A DNA stretch of 64,000 nucleotides, taken from positions 1,600,501-1,664,500 of the forward strand of contig CP127384.1 in the NCBI GenBank assembly GCA_030285985.1, in the 5' to 3' direction. The notes under the pieces are model-generated. The model ran no database searches and was not told the origin of the DNA. It was given only the letters and a program-made list of their open reading frames with translations. The stretch is from Aquidulcibacter paucihalophilus (GTDB lineage: Bacteria; Pseudomonadota; Alphaproteobacteria; Caulobacterales; Caulobacteraceae). This document shows positions 8,975 through 17,949 of the stretch, one piece after another. The translations under genes and the position numbers were made by a program. Numbering within the stretch: position 1 is the first letter of the stretch; each line of letters starts with the position of its first letter.

Positions 8975-9283
8975 TTGCCCGATCACCAGACCCTGACGCG
9001 CGCCGACCTTTGTGAAGCGGTTCACGAAGACGTGGGCCTGTCACGCCAGGAGTGCTCGGCCCTGGTCGAACGCACGCTCGAACTGATTATCGAATCGCTC
9101 GAGCGCGGCGAAACGGTGAAGCTGTCAGGCTTCGGCGTCTTCCAGGTGCGCGAGAAGCGCGCCCGCATGGGCCGCAATCCCAAGACCGGCCAGCCGGCGG
9201 CGATCCATCCGCGGCGGGTCATCAGCTTCCGCGCCTCCCAGATCATGAAGGGCCGGGTTCACGACGCTGTCGTGAGCGCCTGA
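8975..9283 (+). CDS. ihfA: Integration host factor alpha subunit
   Basis: IHF alpha pairs with IHF beta to bend DNA sharply. The bacterial HU/IHF fold is plain: TRADLCEAV near the N-terminus, a GETVKLSGFGVFQV strand region, and the DNA-intercalating GRNPKTGQ beta arm containing Pro. I place the start at TTG 8975, which has GGAGGGG at 8959-8965 and gives 102 residues, the usual size. ATG at 8939 lies in frame but has no ribosome-binding site and adds a 12-residue tail not expected in the family. It is followed closely by a MerR regulator, an arrangement common in Proteobacteria. Confidence 0.9.
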   Translation: MPDHQTLTRADLCEAVHEDVGLSRQECSALVERTLELIIESLERGETVKLSGFGVFQVREKRARMGRNPKTGQPAAIHPRRVISFRASQIMKGRVHDAVVSA

Positions 9284-9288
9284 CGCCC

Positions 9289-9714
9289 GTGGCCAAGAGC
9301 CCGAACGCCTTCCGGACGATCTCAGAGGCGGCGACAGAGGTCGGCGCGCCCCAGCATGTGCTGCGTTTCTGGGAGACCAAGTTCGCCTTCCTCACGCCGC
9401 TCAAGCGCGCTGGAGGCCGACGGTTCTACCGCCCCCAGGATGTTGTGCTGCTCAAGGCCGTCAAGCGGCTGCTGCATGAGGAAGGCCTGACCATCAAGGG
9501 CGTCCAGCGCCTGCACAAGGAGCAGGGGCTCAAGCGCCTGGCTCACTACGGCGACCCCGAGGGCACCGTGGCGTTCGAACCCGACGGTGCCGCTCCGGCG
9601 GCTGTTTCGGCACCCGCCGCCACGGGGCAGTCGTCCATCCGCCTGCGTCAGGTGCTGGCCGAACTGGAGGGCGCGCGCGCCCGTCTCGAAGCCGTCCTGT
9701 CGAGAAGCGCCTGA
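9289..9714 (+). CDS. MerR family transcriptional regulator
   Basis: The 141-residue protein has a winged-helix MerR DNA-binding domain at residues 10-75 ([20 protein letters not shown], then WETKF and [11 protein letters not shown]). There is no metal-binding Cys set, and the C-terminal part is an Ala/Pro-rich linker followed by a short coiled-coil helix for dimerisation. It starts with GTG 9289, five bases after the ihfA stop. MerR genes directly behind ihfA are conserved across Proteobacteria; the regulated targets are unknown. Confidence 0.88.
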   Translation: MAKSPNAFRTISEAATEVGAPQHVLRFWETKFAFLTPLKRAGGRRFYRPQDVVLLKAVKRLLHEEGLTIKGVQRLHKEQGLKRLAHYGDPEGTVAFEPDGAAPAAVSAPAATGQSSIRLRQVLAELEGARARLEAVLSRSA

Positions 9715-9768
9715 AGGCTGCTTTTTCGGTTTGCGGCGCTGCGAACCCCGTCTATAGGGAGCGCCTCT

Positions 9769-9845
<77 letters not shown>

Positions 9846-9871
9846 TCTTCCGCAATGAAGACGGTTGGTTG

Positions 9872-9898
9872 AAGGGGTCGCTTTCGGGCGGCCCCTTT
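9872..9898 (+). terminator. Probable terminator of tRNA-Pro
   Basis: A 10-bp stem with one T-G pair (9872-9881 with 9888-9897) encloses a 6-base loop and ends in a short TTT run. It lies 26 bases after the CCA end of tRNA-Pro and just before the end of the convergent membrane-protein gene. Confidence 0.65.
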
Positions 9899-9909
9899 GC
9901 AATTCCGCC

Positions 9910-10110
9910 TTAGGTTTTGCCGCTCTCGGCCCATTTGAACAGCGGATACAGCGGCACGCCCCAGCCGACGCCGGCCACGGCGAAGACGGCGAGATCGATC
10001 AACTGTCCGGGCGGAAGCAGGCCACGCAGGGCGATCGCGCCCCAGATCCAGAATGCCATGAAGAGCAGAACGCCGATCATGGCGATGAAGCGCCGGGTGC
10101 GCGGACCCAT
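9910..10110 (-). CDS. DUF2842-like small membrane protein
   Basis: The 66-residue product has two hydrophobic segments ([20 protein letters not shown] and a second one around residues 36-58) separated by a short GLLPPGQ turn, and ends with KWAESGKT. Size, topology and sequence agree with the DUF2842 family of alphaproteobacterial inner membrane proteins of unknown function. Its ATG overlaps the stop of the upstream membrane protein (ATGA at 10107-10110 on the minus strand), so the two form a small operon. Confidence 0.75.
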   Translation of the reverse strand: MGPRTRRFIAMIGVLLFMAFWIWGAIALRGLLPPGQLIDLAVFAVAGVGWGVPLYPLFKWAESGKT

Positions 10111-10361
10111 CAGCGCTTGCTCCGGAACAGGAAGAAGGCACCGAGGCCGAGGGTCGAGGCCGCCAGCGACCAAAGGACCCAGGTCCACTCCTCCATCGTG
10201 CTGGCCCCGAAGACGCGCACCGCCAGGAACCAGCCCGAAACGGCCGCAACGGCCGAGACCAGCGAGGTGGCGAACAGGCCACGGCGGCCGCTGACCAGAT
10301 CCGCCAGCCAGGCCAGGGCGAACGCCCCGAGGCACGCCATGATGATTTCGATGTACGGCAA
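10110..10361 (-). CDS. Small membrane protein of unknown function
   Basis: The 83-residue product has three hydrophobic segments ([36 protein letters not shown] and [19 protein letters not shown]) and a basic C-terminus. The start is uncertain: TTG 10361 (then [11 protein letters not shown]) fits the first membrane helix, while upstream codons give a non-helical extension. It is coupled to the DUF2842-like gene and is divergent from ctaA, so a link to cytochrome oxidase biogenesis is possible but is only inferred from position. Confidence 0.65.
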   Translation of the reverse strand: MPYIEIIMACLGAFALAWLADLVSGRRGLFATSLVSAVAAVSGWFLAVRVFGASTMEEWTWVLWSLAASTLGLGAFFLFRSKR

Positions 10362-10495
10362 CCGGCCTCTCCAGACTTGCGGCGATGCGACGCCGAAAAG
10401 CGACTCGATCTCGCCGCACAGCGGGGGCATACCGCTCGGGCCGGCGTGATCCAAGAACGCAACGGCACTGTAACGGTCGGGACGGCAGGCGTCGA

Positions 10496-11563
10496 ATGAA
10501 GCGTTTCATCGGTGGCGATCAGAATCGGGCGGTCGCCATCTGGCTGTTCTCGTGCGCCGTCCTCGTCTTCGCCATGGTGGTGGTCGGGGGCATCACCCGC
10601 CTGACCGGATCCGGCCTGTCGATCACGGAGTGGAAGCCCATCATGGGGGCCCTGCCGCCGATGAACACGGCGGACTGGAACGAGGCGTTCGAGAAATATC
10701 GCGCCATTCCGCAATACACCCAGGTCAATGCCGGGATGAGCCTGGCCGAGTTCCAGGGAATCTTCTGGTGGGAGTGGGCCCACCGCCTGTTGGGCCGTCT
10801 GATCGGCGCGGCGTTCGCCCTGCCGTTCGCTGTCTTCCTGATCCTCCGCAGCCTGCCCCGGCGGCTGATCGTCCGTTGCGCCGTCCTGCTGGCGCTCGGC
10901 GGGCTGCAGGGGCTGATCGGCTGGTGGATGGTCTCCAGCGGGCTGTCGGAGCGGGTCGACGTCGCGCCTGAACGGCTGGCGACGCATCTCGGGCTGGCCT
11001 TGGCGATCTTCATGGGTCTGATCTGGACCGGTCTCGAGGCCTGGAACGGCGAATCGCACAGTCGTTCGCCGGTGGGCTGGAGCCGGGGTGCCGCCGTCCT
11101 GCTGGGCGCGGTCTTCATCCAGTGTCTGCTGGGCGGACTGGTGGCGGGGGCCAAGGCCGGCTTCGTCTATACCGACTGGCCGCTGATGAACGGGTCCGTC
11201 CTGCCGCCGGTGGAATGGAGCAAGGGCGGCCTGGCCTTCCTGCACGACCAGGCGCTGGTGCAGTTCAATCACCGGCTCGGTGCCTACGGCCTGCTGATCG
11301 GCGGGACCGTCTATGCCGTGCAGGCCTGGCGCTGGCGGCTCGCCGAAGGTCTAGGCGCGGCGGCGTTCGTGGTCGCGGCGGCGCTTTGGCTGCAGGCGCT
11401 GCTGGGGATCGCTACCCTGATAAACGGCACGCCGCTATGGCTCGGTGCCCTGCATCAGGCCGGGGCCGCGCTGGTGCTCGCGACGGCGACCGTCAATCTC
11501 TGGATGGTGCGGCGCTCGCAGGCGCGCCTGTTTACGTCCGGACCGAGGACCAGGGGCCTCTGA
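10496..11563 (+). CDS. ctaA: Heme A synthase (COX15/CtaA)
   Basis: CtaA oxidises the methyl group of heme O to make heme A for aa3-type cytochrome oxidases in the inner membrane. The 355-residue protein has eight predicted membrane segments. Family motifs are present: [19 protein letters not shown], the His-containing [21 protein letters not shown], and LGALHQAGA. The ATG at 10496 gives the typical short cytoplasmic tail. Its last 32 bases overlap the 3' end of the convergent PhoX-like gene. Confidence 0.95.
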   Translation: MKRFIGGDQNRAVAIWLFSCAVLVFAMVVVGGITRLTGSGLSITEWKPIMGALPPMNTADWNEAFEKYRAIPQYTQVNAGMSLAEFQGIFWWEWAHRLLGRLIGAAFALPFAVFLILRSLPRRLIVRCAVLLALGGLQGLIGWWMVSSGLSERVDVAPERLATHLGLALAIFMGLIWTGLEAWNGESHSRSPVGWSRGAAVLLGAVFIQCLLGGLVAGAKAGFVYTDWPLMNGSVLPPVEWSKGGLAFLHDQALVQFNHRLGAYGLLIGGTVYAVQAWRWRLAEGLGAAAFVVAAALWLQALLGIATLINGTPLWLGALHQAGAALVLATATVNLWMVRRSQARLFTSGPRTRGL

Positions 11564-12944
11564 TCGCCACGGTGATCCCCGGGTACTGGATATTGACGAA
11601 CAGCACCTCGCCGTCGGGCGAGAAGACCGCCCCGGCGAATTCGCTGTTCCCCGTGAAGACGTTACGGGCGATGGTGTAGAGCTTGCCGTCCGGCGTGACG
11701 CCTTTGACGTGGTTCCGGATCTCGCTTGAATAGTTGTCCTCGCAGACGACCAGATGACCCCAGGGCGCGACGGTCAGGTTGTCGCCCATGTTGATCGTCT
11801 TTTCGTCCGTGCTTTCAACGAACAGCTGGATCCGGCCTGGCCGCAGGCGCTCGCCCAGCGCGCCCTCGAAGGGCGACGGAACATATCGCAGGATCTGGCC
11901 CCGCTTGATCGGGCCGCCCGAGGTGGCGGTCAGATACAGTTCGCCTTCGCCCCAGAAGATGCCTTCGCCCCGCGACACCAGGGTTGCGCCGGCGGCGTGG
12001 CCGCGCATGCGAAGATCGCCGGCCGGGCTCTCGACATCTTCCAGATCGATCCAGACCACTTCTCGCCAGTCGCCCAACGACCAGAGCCGGGTTTCGTTAT
12101 TGGAACTGTCCGATCCGCGCGCATCGCGGAAGGCCATGGCCTGCAGCCGGCCGCCCTCGGCCAGCTTGCCGGGTGTCGTCGGGATGAAGCGGTAGAACAG
12201 GCCGTCGGACTTGTCTTCGGTCAGATAGACGATGCCCGTGCGGGGATCGACGCAGACGGCCTCATGCTCGAACCGGCCCATGGCCTTCAACGGCACGGGA
12301 TCGGCAAGGCCGGTTCCGTTCGCCGGCACCTCGAAAACATAGCCATGCGATTTGGTGACGTCGGCGTCGGCGGCCGATTCCTCGGTCTCCTCGCAGGTCA
12401 GCCAACTGCCCCAGGGCGTGTGGCCGCCGCAGCAATTCGTGCTGGTGCCGGACAGGGACAGGAACTGCCGCACGACCTGACGCGTATCGAGATCATAAAC
12501 GAGGGTGGTGGTGCCGCCCGGAAGGGGCCGCCCGTCCTTGTAGGTGTCATAACCCTTGGCCGGGTCCAGCAGGCCTAACCGCTCTTGATGGAAACCGCCG
12601 GGACCGAGGTTACGGTGCAAGCCGCTTGAGCCCTTCAGCTCGTGGTTCCGCACCAGGGCGACACGCGAACCGTCCAGCGGAAAACAGCCCATCCCGTCGA
12701 ACTGGCCGGGTACGAACAGGCCATCGTCCATGGTGTCGCCGCCCTGCGAGATGACCTCGTAGGAAAATCCCTCAGGCAGATCCAGAAGGCGGTTGGGATC
12801 GCTCACCAGCGGGCCGTAGCCTGTCACCTGATTGACGTAGGTTTCTTCGGTCGCAGCCGTTTGAGCCGCGACGTTTCGGGCCAAACCCGTGAAGGCGAAG
12901 GCGGCGGCCGAGCCGGCGATCAGGTCACGACGATGAGGGCGCAT
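11532..12944 (-). CDS. PhoX-like alkaline phosphatase (DUF839), Tat-exported
   Basis: The 470-residue protein has a twin-arginine signal ([19 protein letters not shown]) and the PhoX/DUF839 hallmarks: VRNHELKGS, the [17 protein letters not shown] motif, [10 protein letters not shown], and [13 protein letters not shown] near the C-terminus. PhoX enzymes are calcium- and iron-dependent phosphomonoesterases or phosphodiesterases of the periplasm; substrate here is unknown. ATG 12944 starts exactly at the Tat signal, so the longer in-frame start at 13028 is rejected. It ends within ctaA on the opposite strand. Confidence 0.88.
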   Translation of the reverse strand: MRPHRRDLIAGSAAAFAFTGLARNVAAQTAATEETYVNQVTGYGPLVSDPNRLLDLPEGFSYEVISQGGDTMDDGLFVPGQFDGMGCFPLDGSRVALVRNHELKGSSGLHRNLGPGGFHQERLGLLDPAKGYDTYKDGRPLPGGTTTLVYDLDTRQVVRQFLSLSGTSTNCCGGHTPWGSWLTCEETEESAADADVTKSHGYVFEVPANGTGLADPVPLKAMGRFEHEAVCVDPRTGIVYLTEDKSDGLFYRFIPTTPGKLAEGGRLQAMAFRDARGSDSSNNETRLWSLGDWREVVWIDLEDVESPAGDLRMRGHAAGATLVSRGEGIFWGEGELYLTATSGGPIKRGQILRYVPSPFEGALGERLRPGRIQLFVESTDEKTINMGDNLTVAPWGHLVVCEDNYSSEIRNHVKGVTPDGKLYTIARNVFTGNSEFAGAVFSPDGEVLFVNIQYPGITVAIRGPWSSVRT

Positions 12945-13032
12945 GGGAACTCCGGATTGGCTGGTGTCGCTTATGGCGAGGCCGGACCTCGCGGTCATCA
13001 TGGTTCTGTGACGGCGGCAGCATGCCACAGTC

Positions 13033-14277
13033 TCAGTCCTTCAGCGCCCGCCCTGCCACGACGGCCTTGTCGCCGAATTTCGCCCGCAGCCGGTCGATCG
13101 CGGTCTCGGTCCTGAGCGTTCGGGTCTCGGCCGTTTCGAACAGGGCGTGGGAATCGACGGCGTCCACGACCTCGCCCATGCCAATGCCGATCAGACGGTA
13201 GGGCTGCCCCAGTTCCGGAGCCATCAGCGCCCGGCCGGCGGCGAACAGGGCGCGGGCGGTCTGGACCGGCTCGGGCAGGGAGACACGCCGTGTGACGATC
13301 TTGAAGTCCGTGCGGCGCAGCTTGAGCACCAGCACCCGGCTGGCCACGCCGTCCCGCCGCGCCTTGGACGCCAGCTTTTCGCACAGGGGCCAAAGCTCGG
13401 CCTCGAGGTCCTCGGCGGTGATCAGATCCTCGTTGAAGGTGGTCTCGGCGCTCATCCCCTTGCGTTCGTGGCCGGGGTTGACCGCGCGGGCGTCGCGGCC
13501 ATGGGCGAGATCGTGCAGGCGCAGGCCGGTCTCGCCATAGCGCCGGACCAGATCGCGCACGTCGGCGGCGGCCAGATCACCGACCGTGGCATAGCCGTCG
13601 CTCTGCAGGGTCTTGCGGAACACCGGGCCGACGCCGGGCAGGATGCCGACCGGGCGCGGAGCCAGTACGACGGCGGCTTCGGACCCCAGGACAGAGAAGC
13701 CGCGCGGCTTGTCCAGCTCGGACGCCACCTTGGCGAGGAAGCGGTTGGGTGCCAGGCCGATGGAGACGGTCAGGCCGGTGTCGTTCTCGATCTGCTGCTG
13801 CAGGCGGATGAGCTGAAAGGCCGGCGGACCGCCGTTCAGCCGCTCGGTGCCGGCCAGGTCGATCCAGGCCTCATCCAGCGACAGGGTCTGGACCAGGGGC
13901 GTCAGCTTGCCGACCGCGCCGAAGATGGCCTCGCTGGCGGCGATGTATTTGCTGAAGTCGGGCTTGATGACCACGGCCTCGGGACAGGCCTTGAGCGCCT
14001 TGAACATCGGCATGGCCGAGTGAACGCCGTACTGGCGGGCGATGTAGCAGCAGGTCGAGACCACGCCGCGCTTGCCGCCGCCGACGATGACCGGTCGGTC
14101 GCGCAGTTCGGGCCGGTCGCGCTTTTCCACCGAGGCGTAGAAGGCGTCGCAGTCGAGATGGGCGATCGAGAGGCGATCCAGCTCTTCGTGCTGGACCAGC
14201 CGGCGCGAGCCGCAGGCCGGGCACCGCTCGACCTTCCGGTCGCCGCTTTGCAGGCAGTCGCGGCAGATGGATTTCAT
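13033..14277 (-). CDS. dinB: DNA polymerase IV with an N-terminal zinc ribbon
   Basis: This Y-family translesion polymerase has 414 residues. Catalytic motifs are intact: HLDCDAFYASVEKRDRPEL and LSLDEAWIDL with the paired acidic residues, and KGMSAETTFNEDL at the little finger start. Before the polymerase domain lies an extra segment of about 35 residues with Cys at 5, 8, 19 and 22, a four-Cys zinc ribbon. E. coli DinB lacks this. The ATG overlaps the stop of the upstream membrane protein. I saw no alphaproteobacterial SOS box (GTTC-N7-GTTC) upstream of the pair. Confidence 0.94.
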   Translation of the reverse strand: MKSICRDCLQSGDRKVERCPACGSRRLVQHEELDRLSIAHLDCDAFYASVEKRDRPELRDRPVIVGGGKRGVVSTCCYIARQYGVHSAMPMFKALKACPEAVVIKPDFSKYIAASEAIFGAVGKLTPLVQTLSLDEAWIDLAGTERLNGGPPAFQLIRLQQQIENDTGLTVSIGLAPNRFLAKVASELDKPRGFSVLGSEAAVVLAPRPVGILPGVGPVFRKTLQSDGYATVGDLAAADVRDLVRRYGETGLRLHDLAHGRDARAVNPGHERKGMSAETTFNEDLITAEDLEAELWPLCEKLASKARRDGVASRVLVLKLRRTDFKIVTRRVSLPEPVQTARALFAAGRALMAPELGQPYRLIGIGMGEVVDAVDSHALFETAETRTLRTETAIDRLRAKFGDKAVVAGRALKD

Positions 14278-14558
14278 CAGAGCTTTCGTGGCGCGGAGGC
14301 AGGCCGCAAACGTCGGGCGATCAGCACGCCGACGATGTTAACGGCAACCGCAGCGGCCAGAATCTTCAGGGAGCCAGCGGAGTAGGGTGTCGCGGCGGTG
14401 ACTGCGTAGGCCATTCCAGTGAGTGCCAGCCCCAAGCCCAACTCCCACCGCAGAGCCTGCTTCCAAGCACCTTCGACGAGTCGGCTGGCGACTACGCCGA
14501 GCAGGAGGACCCAGACGAGAGAACTGCCGGTGTTCAAGATGCTGGTGTGATCGAACAT
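14277..14558 (-). CDS. Membrane protein of unknown function, coupled to dinB
   Basis: The 93-residue product has about three hydrophobic segments ([38 protein letters not shown], and [16 protein letters not shown]) and an Arg/Pro-rich basic tail. No family is recognised. Its TGA overlaps the dinB ATG by four bases, so it is the first gene of a two-gene unit; whether it has anything to do with DNA damage is not shown. Confidence 0.65.
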   Translation of the reverse strand: MFDHTSILNTGSSLVWVLLLGVVASRLVEGAWKQALRWELGLGLALTGMAYAVTAATPYSAGSLKILAAAVAVNIVGVLIARRLRPASAPRKL

Positions 14559-14679
14559 CGCCGCCTCCGCCCGGACAGTCTGGCTTCACCCCAACTTAAG
14601 ACCCGCCGGGTCACAGTGCACGAAGAAGACGCCAAGCCTCCGTGCAGTCGCACCCAGAGGCAACCAGGCCAAGGTGATG

Positions 14680-15045
14680 ATGTCCAAGAAAGTCCTCATC
14701 GTCGAGGATAACGAGCTGAACATGAAGCTGTTTCATGATCTGCTCGACTCGCAGGGCTATGAAACGCTGCAGACCCGCGAAGGCCTGCAGGCGTTGGCCC
14801 TGGCGCGTCTGCACAAGCCCGATCTCATCCTGATGGACATCCAGCTGCCCGAAATCAGCGGTCTGGAAGTCACCAAATGGCTCAAGGACGATGAGGAACT
14901 GAGCCACATCCCGGTCGTCGCCGTCACCGCCTTCGCCATGAAGGGCGACGAGGAGCGTATCCGCAATGGGGGCTGCGAGGCCTACATCTCCAAGCCCATT
15001 TCGGTGATGCATTTCCTCGACGTGGTGCGGAAACATCTGGGGTAG
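14680..15045 (+). CDS. divK: Single-domain response regulator DivK
   Basis: DivK is the essential Caulobacterales cell-fate regulator, phosphorylated by DivJ and dephosphorylated by PleC, acting upstream of CtrA. The 121-residue receiver domain contains the acidic pocket (VEDNE), the phosphoacceptor Asp in [13 protein letters not shown] and the conserved Lys in YISKPIS. Its sequence is nearly colinear with Caulobacter DivK. Three in-frame start codons lie together (GTG 14674, ATG 14677, ATG 14680); the last matches the family N-terminus and has AAGG just upstream. pleD follows after six bases. Confidence 0.94.
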   Translation: MSKKVLIVEDNELNMKLFHDLLDSQGYETLQTREGLQALALARLHKPDLILMDIQLPEISGLEVTKWLKDDEELSHIPVVAVTAFAMKGDEERIRNGGCEAYISKPISVMHFLDVVRKHLG

Positions 15046-15051
15046 GGACCG

Positions 15052-16416
15052 ATGACGGCGCGCATTCTTGTCGTTGACGACGTTGAAGCGAACGTCCGCC
15101 TGCTCGAGGCCAAGCTGACGCTCGAATACTATGAAGTGCTGACCGCCGTCGACGGCGCGTCGGCCCTGCAGGTGGCGTCCGACGAACGCCCGGACATCAT
15201 CCTGCTCGACGTGATGATGCCCGGCATGGACGGGTTCGAGACCTGCCGTCGGCTGAAGGCCGATCCCGTGACCCGGCACATCCCCGTCGTCCTGGTGACG
15301 GCGCTGGACGGCCGCGAGGACAAGCTCAAGGGGCTCGACGCCGGCGCCGACGATTTCGTCACCAAGCCGATCGACGACGTCATTCTGTTCGCCCGGGTGC
15401 GCTCCCTGCTGCGGCTTAAGTCGGTGATGGACGAGCTGCGCGAGCGCGAGGAGAGCGGTCGCCGGATGGGCGTCGACACCGACGGCGCCGGCCGTCTGCG
15501 CGGCTCCGGCGGGCGTATCCTGATTGTCGACGACAACGGGCGTCAGGCGCAGAAGATGGTCGAGCATCTGGCGGGCGAGCATCGCCCCACGGTCGAAAGC
15601 GACCCGGCCACGGCCCTGATCGCCGCGCGCGGGCCCGTTGATCTGATGATCGTCAACGTCTCCAGCCCGGATTTCGACGGCCTGAGGTTCGTGGCCCAGA
15701 CCCGTTCGACCGAGACGTCGCGACGAATTCCCATTCTGGCGGTGGTCGATCCCGCGGATCGTCCGCGCCTGCTCAAGGCCCTGGAACTCGGCGTCAACGA
15801 CATCCTGCCGCGCCCGGTCGATCCGGAGGAGCTGGAGGCGCGCGCGCGCACCCAGATCAAGCGCAAGCGCTATGCCGACTTCCTCAAGCAGAAGCTGGAC
15901 TACAGCCTCGAGATGGCGGTCACGGACGCCCTGACCGGCCTGCACAACCGCCGCTACATGGCGGGCCAGCTCCAGGCCCTGATGAGCCGGGCCGGGCAGG
16001 GCGGCGAAGGCGTGGCTGTGCTCGTCATGGACATCGACCATTTCAAGCTGGTCAACGACGGCTTCGGACACGACGCCGGCGATGAGGTCCTGCGCGAGTT
16101 CGCCGTGCGTCTGGCCACCAATGTCCGTGCCATCGACCTGCCGTGCCGTCTCGGTGGCGAGGAATTCGTGGTGGTGATGCCGGGCGCGAGCCTTGAGGAC
16201 GCGGCCCAGGTCGCCGACCGAATCCGTCGCGACGTCGGCGCCCAGCCCTTCCCGATCATGAGCGGCACCGAGGCCCTGACCGTCACCGTCTCGGTCGGCG
16301 TCGCCGCCAGCACCGGCCCCCATGACACGCCGGATGCCCTGCTCAAGCGAGCCGACGAGGGTGTCTATGAAGCCAAGGCCCGGGGCCGGAACCAGGTCAT
16401 CGCCCGGGCGGCCTGA
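15052..16416 (+). CDS. pleD: Diguanylate cyclase response regulator PleD
   Basis: PleD makes cyclic di-GMP at the stalked pole during the swarmer-to-stalked transition. The 454-residue protein has a first receiver domain (phosphoacceptor Asp in LLDVMMPGMDGFE), a degenerate second receiver (about 155-275, with the phosphoacceptor region reading MIVNVSSPDFDG) used for dimerisation, and a GGDEF domain with the GGEEF active site. The RAID sequence shortly before it is the RxxD product-inhibition site. The divK-pleD order is the Caulobacter arrangement. Confidence 0.96.
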   Translation: MTARILVVDDVEANVRLLEAKLTLEYYEVLTAVDGASALQVASDERPDIILLDVMMPGMDGFETCRRLKADPVTRHIPVVLVTALDGREDKLKGLDAGADDFVTKPIDDVILFARVRSLLRLKSVMDELREREESGRRMGVDTDGAGRLRGSGGRILIVDDNGRQAQKMVEHLAGEHRPTVESDPATALIAARGPVDLMIVNVSSPDFDGLRFVAQTRSTETSRRIPILAVVDPADRPRLLKALELGVNDILPRPVDPEELEARARTQIKRKRYADFLKQKLDYSLEMAVTDALTGLHNRRYMAGQLQALMSRAGQGGEGVAVLVMDIDHFKLVNDGFGHDAGDEVLREFAVRLATNVRAIDLPCRLGGEEFVVVMPGASLEDAAQVADRIRRDVGAQPFPIMSGTEALTVTVSVGVAASTGPHDTPDALLKRADEGVYEAKARGRNQVIARAA

Positions 16417-16422
16417 GGGCTT

Positions 16423-16593
16423 CTAACGGCTCATCCAAGGCTTGGACTTGCCGGTCGCGATTCGCGCGGCCTGTTCGCGCTGGAAACGGCCGCCGCGCGG
16501 CGGCTTCTCGCGAGCCTCGATTGCCGCCTTCTTCAGGCGCAGCGCCCGCTGGACGGGGCTTTCGGGCGGCAGGTCGTCCGTCGGATCAGTCAT
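16423..16593 (-). CDS. Short basic protein of unknown function
   Basis: A 56-codon frame starts at ATG 16593 and ends at TAG 16423, seven bases after pleD on the other strand. The product is charged and soluble: an acidic, Pro-rich start (MTDPTDDLPPESP) and a basic body (RALRLKKAAIEAREKPPRGG) ending in TGKSKPWMSR. This sequence style is typical of short Caulobacterales proteins; no function is known. Coding use is plausible, but proof would need conservation data. Confidence 0.6.
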   Translation of the reverse strand: MTDPTDDLPPESPVQRALRLKKAAIEAREKPPRGGRFQREQAARIATGKSKPWMSR

Positions 16594-16631
16594 TCCAGCA
16601 ACCTAGCACGCCAGCGATGACCGCATCGCCG

Positions 16632-16667
16632 CACAAACAAAAACGCCCGGTGTTTCCACCGGGCGTT
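16632..16667 (-). terminator. Terminator downstream of rpmG
   Basis: Read on the minus strand, an 11-bp perfect stem (16657-16667 with 16642-16652) with a 4-base loop is followed by TTTTTGTTTGT. It lies 25 bases after the rpmG stop and should end that transcript before the small gene at 16423-16593. Confidence 0.88.
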
Positions 16668-16691
16668 CTGAAAACCAGCAGGGCGTGAGCC

Positions 16692-16859
16692 TTACTTGAT
16701 CTTGCCTTCCTTGAACTCGACGTGCTTGCGCACGACGGGGTCGTATTTCTTGACGACCATTTTCTCGGTCATGGTCCGGGCGTTCTTCTTGGTGACATAG
16801 AAGAAGCCGGTGTCGGCGGACGAGTTCAGGCGGATCTTGATTGAAGCCGGCTTGGCCAT
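16692..16859 (-). CDS. rpmG: 50S ribosomal protein L33
   Basis: The 55-residue product is a typical alphaproteobacterial L33: [14 protein letters not shown], then [13 protein letters not shown], and the basic [18 protein letters not shown] end. It has no zinc-binding Cys pairs, so it is the Cys-free form. It starts at ATG 16859 with an AAGGTAAT sequence just upstream and is followed by a strong terminator. Confidence 0.95.
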   Translation of the reverse strand: MAKPASIKIRLNSSADTGFFYVTKKNARTMTEKMVVKKYDPVVRKHVEFKEGKIK

Positions 16860-16940
16860 CGGAATTACCTTTGCGACGGCGAAAGCCGCTGAAATGAGAG
16901 GCGCGGAACATACTCAGGCGCGCTCCAAAGTCAACGCCGG

Positions 16941-17339
16941 TCAGACAGGCCGCCATCCGATGACCGGACGCACCGTGGCGCAGGCGGGGGAACCGTCTTT
17001 GCCGCGCCCCGGAAGATGGACCTCCAGCAGGGCGTCGGGGGCCAGCAGGGAGCTCGGGATGTCGTGGATGTCGATCTTGGCGCGCCGGCTCCAGGCCGCG
17101 TCATGGTCCCCCGCCGAAGTGCCGATGCGGATGTAGACGAAGCGACGGGCATGGCCTTCCCGCCGAACAAAGGGTCCGGTCATCCGGCCGTCGGGCTGCA
17201 GGGTGATCGGAACCTCGAACACCAGCGGGCCTTCGCCGGCGGTGCGGGGCTCGAACGGCATGTCGTCCTTCTGCAGGCTGTAGCGCACGCCCGGAACAGG
17301 ATCGTCGATGATGAGGCGAAGCGTCACGGTGTCGGCCAT
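16941..17339 (-). CDS. DUF5990-like protein
   Basis: The 132-residue soluble protein is beta-rich, with LRLIIDDPVPGVRYSLQ at the start and RFVYIRIGTSAGD in the middle. Sequence and size agree with the DUF5990 family of unknown function. No signal peptide or membrane segment is seen. It lies between rpmG (same strand, 80 bases downstream) and a divergent lipoprotein gene. Confidence 0.65.
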   Translation of the reverse strand: MADTVTLRLIIDDPVPGVRYSLQKDDMPFEPRTAGEGPLVFEVPITLQPDGRMTGPFVRREGHARRFVYIRIGTSAGDHDAAWSRRAKIDIHDIPSSLLAPDALLEVHLPGRGKDGSPACATVRPVIGWRPV

Positions 17340-17384
17340 GGCGTCAGATTAGGCGAGCCCCTTTGTTCGGGCTAGGCTCGGCAA

Positions 17385-17948
17385 ATGAAACAGATCGTCG
17401 CTCTCGCCGCCGCCGCCTTCGCCCTGTCAGCCTGCGCCACCGTGCCTGCGGCCGCGCCGCAGCAGGACGCCTTCATGGCCAGTCTCAATGGCCTGTGCGG
17501 CCAGCGATTCGAGGGGCGGGTGGTGACCTCGGACGCCGCTGACGCCGATTTTGCCCGGTCCCGCCTGATCATGCATGTGCGCGACTGTTCGGCCGATGAG
17601 GTCCGCATTCCATTCTGGGTCGGCGAGGACAGGTCCCGGACCTGGGTGATCAGCCGCAATGAAGACGGCGGCCTGACCCTGAAACACGATCACCGCGACC
17701 CGCAGGGCAATCCGGACGGCCTGCACTGGTATGGCGGCGACACGACCTCGGCCGGGACGGCGAACCGGCAGGAATTCCCGGTCGATGAATTCTCCATCGA
17801 GCTGTTCAATGCCGGCAACGCCTCGGTCTCGACCACCAATGTCTGGGCGGTCGAGGTCCATCCGGGCCGGATCTATGCCTATGAGCTCCGCCGCCCGAAC
17901 CGATATCTGCGGGTCGAGTTCGATCTGACGCGGCCGCTGGCCGACTAG
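17385..17948 (+). CDS. Lipoprotein of unknown function
   Basis: The 187-residue protein starts with a lipoprotein signal (MKQIVALAAAAFALSACATV; Cys at residue 17) and should be anchored in the cell envelope. The mature part includes LCGQRFEGRVV, WVGEDRSRTWVIS, LKHDHRDPQG and a C-terminal segment that reads WAVEVHPGRIYAYELRRPNR. It is beta-rich and I recognise no named domain. It faces sodC, whose stop lies two bases away on the other strand. Confidence 0.75.
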   Translation: MKQIVALAAAAFALSACATVPAAAPQQDAFMASLNGLCGQRFEGRVVTSDAADADFARSRLIMHVRDCSADEVRIPFWVGEDRSRTWVISRNEDGGLTLKHDHRDPQGNPDGLHWYGGDTTSAGTANRQEFPVDEFSIELFNAGNASVSTTNVWAVEVHPGRIYAYELRRPNRYLRVEFDLTRPLAD

Positions 17949-17949
17949 C

